From Panicum virgatum (taxonomy: Eukaryota > Streptophyta > Magnoliopsida > Poales > Poaceae): a stretch of DNA of 64,000 bases. The DNA is taken from assembly GCF_016808335.1 (NCBI RefSeq), contig NC_053140.1, positions 27,584,086 to 27,648,085 on the forward strand. Reading direction: 5' to 3'. The notes below the pieces were generated by a model that saw nothing but the letters and a program-made list of their open reading frames with translations, did not search any database and was not told the origin of the DNA. This document shows, piece after piece, positions 22,426 to 32,326 of the stretch. How positions within the stretch are numbered: the stretch's first letter is position 1; each line of letters starts with the position of its first letter. A program made the translations under genes and the position numbers.

Positions 22426-23709
22426 ATGGACTATGAACAAGACGAACAAGAAGAACAGTTCAAGGAGCAAACTGCAGAACCGCAAGTCGAGCACATGGAG
22501 ATAGATGAAGATGATGGACCGTACCTCGACTTGCGAGATGACCGCAAGCGACAAGCCTATGCCATGATCAAGAATCGAAGCTTTGGTCATACCAAAGCCT
22601 TCGATCCGGACCTTCTCGAGAAAATAGGTATGGACGTTGACTTCGCTCGTGTTTGGCATGCGGTTGGATGGGATGTTTTTGTGCCCATTGAGGAGAATGA
22701 TTCTCGTCTCCTCACCATCTAGTTTCTTTGCACTATTCTGGAGGTAGACGATGGTGTTTCTTTCTGAATTTTTGGAGTTGAACGCTATTTTAATTGGAGA
22801 AATTTCAGTCACCTCCTTGGTTTTAGCGCACGCTTGCCAGTTTCCCTTGCAAAAGCTTGCCACGGTTTTGATCGACATGAGTTTTGGGGTTTGATTTTGG
22901 GTCAAGTTGTTCTTGGCAAGTTTGCACCTCAGTGCAATGACATTCAAAATCTGACTCTTCGTTTGATGCACAAGTGGGTGGCTATCACTCTCTTTCCAAG
23001 AGATGATCCACGACCAGTGCGGAACGATGAGTTGATCTTATTATATTCCATGGTCAATAAGATCCGAATCTCCCCTGCACAAGTAATGGTTAAGCAATGG
23101 CTCACAAATTTTCGGATGACGGGTCCTATTGAATGCACTTCTTTGGTTACCCGCATCGCATCAAACATGGGAATCTTAGACGGGAACCCCGTTCCCTTCA
23201 TTGAGGAGCCCCGTGTTATGATCGATGAGGCGTATTTGGTTCAAGGCCACACTCTCAAGAAAGGTTCGGATGACTCCTTGATTTTCTTCTCTCTTAGTTA
23301 TGCAAATGAAATCCCGTTGCCAAACACGGGGTATCACTTGTATAACTGCCATTCGCTAACCATCCCTCTTGTTCCACAAGAGGAGAGCCGCAGGCTTAGT
23401 GTTTCTGGTCTTCCTGGCAGGATTACAATAAGCAGGGCCAGAAGGGAGGAATTCATGCAGCAGCAACCTCAGCCTCAACCACAGCAATATGAGGCTGGAG
23501 GTTCGTCATGGCAGAGTGCCAGCTCCACCGAGTGGGAACGGCAAGCCTCAGGGCCCCGGTCCACCAGTTCCAGCTCCAGTGGACCCCCGCGACGTACAGC
23601 TTCGTCTAGAGGTTTCGCCACCCTGACTCGGCAGATGGGCGAGCTAAACGTATGCACCACCAACATCGACGAATCGCTGGGCCAGCACATCGAGTCAACC
23701 CAGAACTAG
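22426..23709 (+). pseudogene. Third ORF of the Athila-like element (ATHILA ORF-1-like)
   Basis: A single frame from the ATG at 22426 to the TAG at 23709, with in-frame stops at 22720-22722 (TAG) and 22765-22767 (TGA). The start is acidic (DEQEEQFKEQ), the middle has FGVERYFNWRNFSHLLGF and LMHKWVAITLFPRDDPRPVR, and the C-terminus is rich in Gln and Ser (QQQPQPQPQQ). This resembles the protein family first named for Athila ORF-1 in Arabidopsis, whose role is unknown. It occupies the position of the third or env-like ORF. No signal peptide or clear transmembrane segment is seen. Confidence 0.65.
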
Positions 23710-23830
23710 CAGCAATATACAGGCGAGAGGATCCTCAACCTGGAGTAGCAGCAGCAGCAGACCCAGGAGGAGTGGAGGGCCTACTTCTGTTGGGCCGGGT
23801 TTAACCCCAATCAGCAGCAGTAAGCCTGAA

Positions 23831-23845
23831 GCTAGCTTGGGGGAG
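23831..23845 (+). promoter_or_regulatory. Upstream copy of the PPT-like motif
   Basis: GCTAGCTTGGGGGAG is identical to the motif at 24862-24876 that abuts the 3' LTR. It lies 1031 bp upstream, just after the third ORF. Confidence 0.6.
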
Positions 23846-24147
23846 GACCCCCATGAGAGGTACCTTGTATCAAACTCTACCTTTACCGGTTTCAAAACCT
23901 TGCATGAAACCAAACAAAAATTGGCAAAATTCTGAAACCATGAGAGGTGACCCTTTGAGAGAATCATTTCATACGCACATGATCAAGATCACGTACACGT
24001 CCACTCACATGCTATACTTCTACACCTGGAAGATAGCAAGTACGTCCATCCACCCACAAATAAAACTCCATGTTGTACCATGTCTATCTCTCTCCAAAGT
24101 TATCATCATAATGTATGGGCTATACAAAAAAAAGAGAAATAAAAGAT

Positions 24148-24237
24148 GCATACCCAAAGAAGGTATGCCACATGCCTACAAGGCATGTCAAAAATAAAGA
24201 AAAAGAAAAAAAAGATGCGTACCCAAAGAAGGTATGC
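24148..24237 (+). ncRNA. Two tandem hairpins with CAAAGAA loop
   Basis: The first is GCATACC-CAAAGAA-GGTATGC (24148-24168). The second is GCGTACC-CAAAGAA-GGTATGC (24217-24237), with an A-to-G change that keeps pairing as a G-U wobble. Both follow AAAGATG in an A/G-rich tract. The first is followed by another inverted repeat, ACATGCC-TACAA-GGCATGT (about 24170-24188). Confidence 0.45.
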
Positions 24238-24861
24238 CACATGGCCACAAAGCGTGTCAAAATAAAAGAGAGAAAAAGAAAAAGAAAATATAGCCCATAC
24301 CAAAAATATTACAAGGGAAAGAGAATTCATATGAAGGAGTTTCATCCATCATCCACCAAAAATATCCACACACTTGCACATCTTGATCAAGGCCTATGAC
24401 TTGTTTCTCCTTTGGATCCGGTCTTTGACTTAGCAAAATATGAGAAGCAAGTTTTCCATCATATCCTTCATACCTACAGATCCACCAAAAAGAGCCATTA
24501 GAAGTAGGATGGAAAATAAAGGCACATAAAAAGGCCTTGGTGAGGAATGAAACACATTTGAGCGATCCGAGAGATCACCCGAGGAACTTACAACATTTCT
24601 TTTCAAAAGAACTTTATAAAACCTCCGAATTGATGGTTGAACAAAGGAGTGGTAAGTGGTACTCTACAAGCCGTTCTGACCCTCAACCGCCAAAGATGAG
24701 GATGATGCTATAAGCCCCACTGAAGTAAGGTAAAAGGTGCGAACAAGGCCAACTTATTCAAAATAAAGGTAAGAACACTGGTTGTGCCTTGGGCATAAGT
24801 CAGGAATGCGACATTGTAGCAACTCCTGATCAAGAACCTAAGTGCTCGGGATGAGCAAAGG

Positions 24862-24876
24862 GCTAGCTTGGGGGAG
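24862..24876 (+). promoter_or_regulatory. Polypurine tract before the 3' LTR
   Basis: GCTAGCTTGGGGGAG, separated by one base from the LTR start at 24878. Confidence 0.75.
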
Positions 24877-25338
24877 TTGTTGACGGTGCTTACGTGCCAT
24901 TTTCGACCGTCAACTATACTCAATAATAAAGGAAACCACATGCCTTACTTACATATTTATATCACTAACCTTGCTCCAAAGTTGTTTTCGAGTTTTGTAC
25001 ATTTCATATGAGCAAGAGCGGAATAAGACGAAAACACGTAGCAGACGCCATATAACTACATAGAAGATCGCTTCCGGCGTCACCCACTTACAAAGAGGGC
25101 CCACCTGGCAGAGCAAAAGGGCGCGCCACACATAATGCACATAAGGAAAGACACAAGGGCCCACCTGTCAGCCTGCCAGCAAAGGATGAGGACGACGGGC
25201 ACTAGGGGGGTCGGCTGAACTCCAGGTTCGACCGAACTTGTCCTGCCTCCTATCCAGGTGCATCTCGAGGAGGAGTAGCTACCAAGGCACCTGATTACCT
25301 TCCATATGTGCATTGGCGGGAAACCGACCTCCAAGTAG

Positions 25339-25346
25339 TATAAATA
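25339..25346 (+). promoter_or_regulatory. TATA box of the right LTR
   Basis: TATAAATA in the same context as 18221. Confidence 0.7.
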
Positions 25347-25813
25347 GGGCGCCTCTCCCCCCTCAACATACACACACTCTCATTCCACAATTCCAAGAAG
25401 GCTCTCCTCTCTCTTGCTCTCTTAGCTAGGTAGTGGAGCTAGGCTAGTTCTTCTTTAGCGAGCAAGTCGTCCTCGGGGTCGTTGAGCAATCCTCGGCTCC
25501 CGGTATGTCTTTGTATCCGATTTGTCAGACTTCTATTCATAATATAGAGATATGCCATGGTTGCTTTACTATCTTAATAGTTTATCAATCCATGCTTAGT
25601 TCATTCATGAGTTATGCAAAGGTCTTGGTTAGGCCAGATGATCCGGGTACGGATAGAGGTTTGTTGTGCTTTCGGGCTTGCTTTAGTATTTTACTTGTCC
25701 ATCCGAAGGGTGGGAGACCTGGGACACTAGAGTAGTGACTTCATAGACGAGCGTGGTGCTCGGGTATACAGGATCCTTCGGATATGACCGTGCTCCATGG
25801 TGTGACTGGGGTA

Positions 25814-25842
25814 GACGGTAGGTGGTGACAGCCCTGTCCGTC
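25814..25842 (+). ncRNA. Conserved LTR hairpin, copy 2
   Basis: Outer stem GACGG with CCGTC, inner stem TAGG with CCTG (one G-U pair), loop TGGTGACAGC at 25823-25832, bulged T at 25837. 484 nt downstream of TATA. Confidence 0.5.
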
Positions 25843-26282
25843 CGGCGTAACAGCTGTGTTGCGTTTAGCGTATTCCCTGACGTTCGGATTCAGTGTACGA
25901 GTTCATGCAAAGAGGTAACGGAACTGGACGTTCTCCAGTGCGGGACCTTCTCCCCGCTATCCCATTTTCCTAGCACCTGTAGGCCTAACCATGTCCTAAC
26001 ATGACCCCAGCTTTGGATAGAAGCACTAGGACACCTAACCTAGCCTGAGCTCCAACTGACGTAACGTAGAATAGAGTAGTTCTTTGTTTTGTCGTTTCTC
26101 TCTTTTATTCCTTCCTCTTGGAGTGTGGATGTGTGCTGTGTTCCATTACCCTTGCTTATTCTTTACCTGGACTTACCCCTGTTAGAGTATTGCCTATCGC
26201 TTGAGGCACAATGTCATGGTTAATGTTATGTACAATACCTTTACCGCTGCCATCCTTTGGGACACAAATAAATGACGATACC

Positions 26283-26700
26283 TGTCTGTGTTTTTCCATC
26301 GGGTTCTCCGAGGGGTATCCTGAGGAGAGTGGTTATGAGTAGGGACTCGCCGAGATCAGAACGCGATGGTGCAAGGAACACAAGGATTTGGACAGGTTCG
26401 GGCCGCCAGAGCGTAATACCCTACGTCATGTGTGGTTGTTTGTATTCCCTCTGGTATTGTCCCCTTCTTTTGGAGGGGTCCCTGTTCGCCCTTATATAAT
26501 CTAGGGGAACAGGGTTACATGAAAATCCGAGTCGAGTCCTATTGGGATTCTAGTCCATGATGTTCGGCTAGTTCCCGAGGCTGTCGACTAGTTCTACTCC
26601 TATTCGGGTAGATACAAGAGAGGTAGGGCATAACCATGTACTACTCCCTACTCTAGAATATTCTGTACCCGTGGGTAGTCCTGTTACCCCGGGCCTGACA
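26283..26700 (-). repeat. 3' LTR of the Tat-like element
   Basis: 418 bp from TGTCTGTG to CCTGACA, nearly the same as 41579-41995. A minus-strand TATATAAG lies at 26491-26498. Confidence 0.9.
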
Positions 26701-27108
26701 AGCCCCCGAGCTCTTCGTAGTTGAGTCGTGCAGGCATCGAGCACTTCTAAAGATGTTCATCAGGTACTTTGAGAGCTTCAGGACTTCTGTCGGCGTGGCC
26801 GAGCGCTTCGGGTACTTCTGAAGCAGAAAGTTCGAGCTCAGAATCCTTCGAGTGCTTCGTAGAGTCATTTGAGTGCTTTTTCGGCTACATCGAGGCTATG
26901 AGGTGCTCTTGCCCCGAATTTCTCCTTCTGATATGGTGCGCGATGTACTTGCGCTCCATATTGAGTAGCCCCCGAGCCTTATTTTGATCTGATGGATCAT
27001 GCTGAGGGTTAGCTTAGTCTTCTGGGTTCTTCGACCTTCCATCTGAAGTTTGGAACTTTTTTAGAAAAAAAGTTGCTATTTATGACATGTATTCCGCAGC
27101 CCCCGAGC
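26701..27108 (-). promoter_or_regulatory. PPT of the Tat-like element and two further copies of it
   Basis: AGCCCCCGAGC (GCTCGGGGGCT on the minus strand) abuts the LTR at 26701-26711. It recurs at 26967-26977 and 27098-27108, so three PPT-like copies lie within 410 bp. Confidence 0.6.
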
Positions 27109-28200
27109 CTTGGATTCAAATATGTGGATTTGGAGTTAAGGGTTCAGGTGATAATAGCATGTCCTCTGCAATCTTTATGAGCTCATCAGTGCTGCAGCGA
27201 ATCTTCTGAAAAGGTAGCAGTGCGGTGTACTGTTTGTCCGTGAGTTCACGTGGCGAGTACCGCTGAAGAATCTTTTTCTGTTTCGCCCGTGAGCCTCCTT
27301 GATTTCTTGGACGTCATGGGCTGAGTTGTGGCTTCGCTGCCTCTTCTATTTAAGCAGGGTCTCCGGCACCTGTTTCCTCAATCTATGCAGTTGTAGTATT
27401 GGGTTCCAAGTGGAGTTCTTCGTTGGAGAGTACTCGACCTCTAGATGAGAGTACTCGATTCGACCTTTTAGGTGCTAGAAGAGTGTTTGCGAGCAGCACA
27501 AACACTTGCTATCCTCCAAGTCGACGGCCTTGCTTCTCTAGGCTTATCCATCCTGGCAGTCCTGTACCTGGCTGGCTGATGGTGGAAGCCGTGTCGAAAG
27601 CCTTTGCTGTCTGCAGGGGCCGTTCTCTGAGTTTTAGTGGCTTTTGCGGAGGATGTATTGTTTTTGTTGCAAAACGTATCAGGGAGAAGAACAGATGCAA
27701 GAAGAGGATTTGCGATGTTCCTGATCATGCATATCTTCTTACAACAAGTTCTTTTTCTCCATGAATGTATCTGTATTACTCCCTTTTGGGAGTAACAAGC
27801 TTTGTATCTTTGTATCAGCCCTTGGGCTGTCCTCTTTGTAGTTGAGGTTGGGTGGTTTCGAGTGGTGAAACCTTCGAGGTCCGTGTATTCTCCTTTATTG
27901 GAATGTAATCCCTGAATGGAAATCTCTATTTTTTGCTCTGATTTCGCTTTCTCCATGGAGAATTCTGGGATTCATTGGCTGAAATAACTCTGAAGCCGGT
28001 GTGCAACCTTTGGGCTTCTTGTTATTTTACCGTACTACCACTGGCTCTGTTTATTTAACTGTTCGAGTAAATCTAGGTTTGGCACGTTTCCTCTTCTTTC
28101 TCCGCCGCCGTCCAAAAAACTCATCTACTCTCGCCTCCGAGTGCCGCGAGAAACTAGCCACCACTAGCCCTCGAGCGTGAAGCAAGAGAGAATCGTTCTT

Positions 28201-31039
28201 ATGGCGCTGAAGAGATCCGCTGCGAAGGGGAAGGTGGACGATGCTGCCGTTGGTGAGGTGGATGTCCATGGGTGGAAATCGAGTAAGTGCTCCGATTCCT
28301 ATCTCTTGAATCTGGTCGAGAGCCATCTTCTTCAGCCCCGAAAAGTGATCCATTGGCGCGGATCTGTGGGTGAATCTTTTCCTCATGAGGGGGGAATCAA
28401 ATATGTTGTTTTTCTTCCTCATGTTCTTCGCGGCCTCGGTTTTCCTATTTCTGATTTTTTCCGTGGCCTCCTTCATTACTGGGGGGGTTCAAGTACATCA
28501 CTTGACCCCTAATTCCATCCTCCACATCTCTATCTTTGTCCACTTGTGCGAGGCCTTTCTGGGAATTGAGCCCCACTTTGATTTGTTTCAATATTTCTTT
28601 CATCTGAAACCTCATCCCAACGAAGCCAAGGTGGATGTAGTTGGGGGAGCTGGGTTGCAGTTTTGTCAAGGGAGGAAATCCAAGTATATCCCCTATGATT
28701 TGAGTGACAAGGTCATCGACTGGAAGTCGATGTGGTTTTATGTTGAAAATCTTTCTTCTTCCCTTCCTCTTTGCACTCCTGGCCCCCCTGTGAAGAAGCT
28801 GAATTGGAGATCGAGAGGTTAAAGGCAGAGCACCAGATTTGTGGTGCTTCTGTGATTGCGAACTGGTCGATGCGCAGGATCCAGCCAATGCAGCGACGGG
28901 TCCATTTGGGCTTTCAGTATGAGGGGGAGATGGATCCCTCCCGTCATACCCGAACCAAGATTACCGAGGATGATTTGAAGGATCGGGTATTGGAGCTGCT
29001 GAAGAACGTGCCTGAAGTGGCAAATGTTGCTGGAACTTTCAGCACTGCAAGGCGTCCTCGAGAGGTATTGTTTCGAGTAGTCGACTGAAGTGTAGTTCGA
29101 GTACTTTTTGTTGAGTGGTCCAGTTGATTCGGTATCTTTCGTGCAGATTAATCCTGAAAACTATCAGAGTAGGCCTCCGCTGCCTGAAGATGTGCCACTG
29201 GCGCATACTGACTCAAGTGTGCATCTGACGTCTTTTGTCTTGCGTTTCTATTTGAATAGACTGCTGAATCCTTGATTGATCACAGTTGTGTCTTGTTTGC
29301 AGATCCATCGGGTAGTCGGACGGCGTCGGACGACCGAGACCAGACTGCGGATGAGCTGGCGATCGAGTCCGCGAGGACTCATAAGCAGAGCGCCGCCTCT
29401 GCTGGGAGTAGTGACAGGTGAGTACAGCTTGGTACTTCTTCTGAGCTGTTGCCTTTTATTGATGCCTTTTTCTTTTTCTCAGGCCTCCTTCTTCCTCCAA
29501 GAGGCTGGTGGTGGGCTCTATCGTGAGCCCTGTTGATTCAACTCCTGCTGCGCCAGTAGAGTCTGGCGGAAGTGGCTCTACTAAAGGGCAGATTGCCTCG
29601 GGGAGGATTGTTGTCCCGATGTTTACTAGGGCGAGGAAATTTGTGTTGAAGCAGTCTCCTCAGTGAGTGTCTGTTGATCGACTTTTTGTATTTGCTCTTC
29701 TGATGCTTTGATTGAAGTGTCGTGTACTTCTTTTCTTTTGTAGCAATCCGGATGCTCTCGGGATTGATGAATCGGAGAAGGGTATCTATGATGCCCTTAG
29801 GAACATTGCCGAGTTGCCTCCCAGTCCGTCGCGGGTAGGTGATCGGGTGGTTGATTCGGCTGCCGGGCTGAGGGAGAGTCCTGCGGCTGAGGATGTGAGC
29901 AAGGGGTCTTCTGCTGCTGACACTGGTGAGAGTCTTGAAGTGATTGACTTGTTTTCTTGTCGAGTTCTGACTTTTGTCTTTGTATGTTTCAAATAAGTAG
30001 GCTGAGGACCGGCCGAAGAGCCCTTCGGCTGCTGGCAATGTTGACCTAATCCTGCTGGACATGCCGTGGTAGGAAGTGGAGAAGCCAGTCGAGGGGTCAG
30101 CTGTTGTGGCCCAGGAGATTCTGAGCTGTCATTCTACTCTTGTTGTAAGTAGCTTTTTTTTGTACTCGAGTGCTTTTTGTTGAGTTGTCGAGTACTTTGT
30201 TTTGATCTTCCTTTGCAGGCAGAATCTGGCCAATTAAGTTGCTGAGCAGGCCGAGTTCCTTCGTCGGACTGGCAAGGGTATCCAGCTGACGGCTAACCAG
30301 TCGCTTCAGTTTGAAAAGATGGCTGCTCTTGAGAGGTTTTCTCGGGAGCAGTCAGAAAAGGTCAAGCTGTTGGAGGCCTGGTTGGAGACCTTGGAGCAGG
30401 ATAATTCTGCTCTAAAGGAGAAGAGCTCCAAGCTACAGGAGAAGGTCAAGGCTGCTAGCAAGGAGAAGAAAGGTATTTTCTTCCTTCTTCTGTCTCCTTC
30501 GAGTAGTTTTCTTCTGTTCTCATGTTTTTCCTTCTTTGACAGAGCTTAAGAGTTTGTTATTGCGAAAGGATAACTATGTGACTGATTTGACCAATATTAT
30601 GTATCGTCACGCAGATACTGTGGAGAAGCTGACGAAGATCAAAGCTGACGCTGATAAGCAAATGGTTAGTGATATGCAGCAGATTAGAGACTTGGCGGCT
30701 GATCGTGATCAGAAGGCTCAACAGCTGACTGATCTTGAGGCGGCGGATCAGGTAGTCATCGACATGGTCGAGGATGAAGAGGCTGGTGGCAAGAGTTTGC
30801 TGGATCGTCTTCGCGAAGCCCCCCAGCAACTCGGTAGCTTCTTCTCCGATACTTCTAGGGATTACTTGGCTCATGCCTTAGGATTAGTTAAATCCTTTCT
30901 CCCTTCCGTGAATTTGTCTTTTATTGGCGATGGGGTTGCCATTGGCTATTCGGAGGAGAAATTCTCTGAATATGTCACGGAGATGAAGCCCATCGCTGAT
31001 AAGGTTATCAGTAGCTTGGAGCCAGTGCCAGAGGCTTAA
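28201..31039 (+). pseudogene. Eight-exon antisense gene with gypsy-type transposon (Transposase_28-like) domain
   Basis: The gene runs opposite to its host element. Proposed exons: 28201-29064, 29147-29216, 29303-29417, 29483-29662, 29744-29935 (or to about 29950), 30001-30144, 30219-30472, 30543-31039, with GT-AG borders. The first exon matches the plant 'putative gypsy type transposon' domain (HLTPNSILHISIFVHLCEAF, then GIEPHF). The last two exons encode a long coiled coil ending SSLEPVPEA. Breaks: a seven-G run at 28481-28487 shifts the frame, restored near 28800; there is a TAG in exon 6 and a stop or frameshift early in exon 7. A TATTTAAG lies at about 27348 as a possible promoter. The product is about 770 residues; its function is unknown. 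Confidence 0.68.
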
Positions 31040-31174
31040 ACAGTTGTAATATCCTCTTGGTTTTTGTGTGGACGGGTGTCCATTGAAGTACTTTTAACAT
31101 TAAGATGTATAGTACTTTCTTTTGAGTTGACGGCCGGTCGGCTGGTTGCCCTTGTCCTTGGCTGTCTTGATTTG

Positions 31175-32077
31175 CTTCTTCGAGTACCGTAGTAGTCGAT
31201 TTGATTGTCGTCTCATGGACGAAGTACTTCTTTTGGGGTTTAGAAGCTTTGTGACTTCTCGAGGTCGAGTGCGTAGCAGTCGATGATTTGTCATCTCTTG
31301 GATGACCGAGACTTTGTTGGAGATAGGGAATTTGTCCCATCCGAGAGTCGAGTACTGAAGTACTCGATCAATTGTCGCCTCATGGGCGGAGAGTTCCTCT
31401 TGGGAAATAGGGGGTTTGTCCCATCCATAGATTGAGTACCTTAGGGAGGCATGTCCCATCCAGATATCGAGTACCTTAGTAGTCGATTGAGTTTTCTCAT
31501 GGACGAGAAGAAATCCTCTTGGGATATGGGAAATATGTTCCTCCGAAGGTCGAGTACCGTAGTAGTCGAACCCTTTGTCGTCTCGTGGATGAGGTAGTAG
31601 AGAACTTGTCTCTGAAGATATGGGAAGCGTGTCCCTCCGAAGGTCGAGTACCGCAGTAGTCGAGTAAGTTGTCGTCTCATGGACGAGAAAAAGTCTTCCT
31701 GAAAAATAGGGAGCACGTCCCGTACGAAAATTCTCTTGGGAGATAGGGACCATGTCCCATCCGGATATCGAGTATCGCAGTAGTCGAGTAGGATGTCGTC
31801 TCATGGATGAGAAAGATAGGGAGCTTGTGTCGTCCGGAGATCGAGCACCGAAGTAGTCGATCAATTGTCGCCTCATGGGCGGAGAGTTCCTCTTGGGAAA
31901 TAGGGGGCTTGCCCCATCGAGTACCGTAGTAGTCGATTAATTATCGCCTCATGGACGAAAAGTTCCTCTTAGGAAATAGGGAGCTTGCCCCATCGAGTAC
32001 CGTAGTAGTCGATTAATTGTCTCCTCATGGACAAAAAGTTCCTCTTGGGAAATAGGGAGCTTGCCCCATCGAGTACC
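31175..32077. repeat. Minisatellite 1, irregular 75-110 bp units
   Basis: Repeated words are CGAGTACCGTAGTAGTCGA, TCATGGACGA and CTTGGGAAATAGGG. The last two unit starts are 76 and 77 bp apart (31915, 31991, 32068). The last unit is cut by the family B LTR at 32078. Tandem repeats in this 3' region are a known trait of Tat elements. Confidence 0.8.
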
Positions 32078-32326
32078 TGTAACACCCGGTTTACAAAAGG
32101 ACATAAACCGAGCAATCATATATGTGCCAGGATCAAGTCACACGTATATACAACAGAATGAACAGTATATCACAGCACATATCATGTAAAAAGATATAAT
32201 AAAGCGAGTACGAATGTTATTTATTACATAAATGACAAATATCTGATACAGAGTATGCGGAAGCGTAAAACAAGTATGAAACTCGGAAGCTGGGCGCCAC
32301 AGGGACGTCGACTTGGAGATGACCGC

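Larger units (their letters stand above)
24878..26282 (+). repeat. Right LTR of the pol-less Athila-like element, first part
   Basis: Starts TGTTGACGG and matches the left LTR. It is interrupted after ATACC (26278-26282) by the nested element and continues at 42001-42222, ending CCAACA. It contains a GC box at 25210-25220, a TATA box at 25339-25346 and the hairpin at 25814-25842. Confidence 0.87.

Noticed and set aside
27399..27764. 121-codon plus ORF before the antisense gene
   Set aside because: It lies in the probable 5' leader, has no domain, and overlaps minus-strand frames of similar length.
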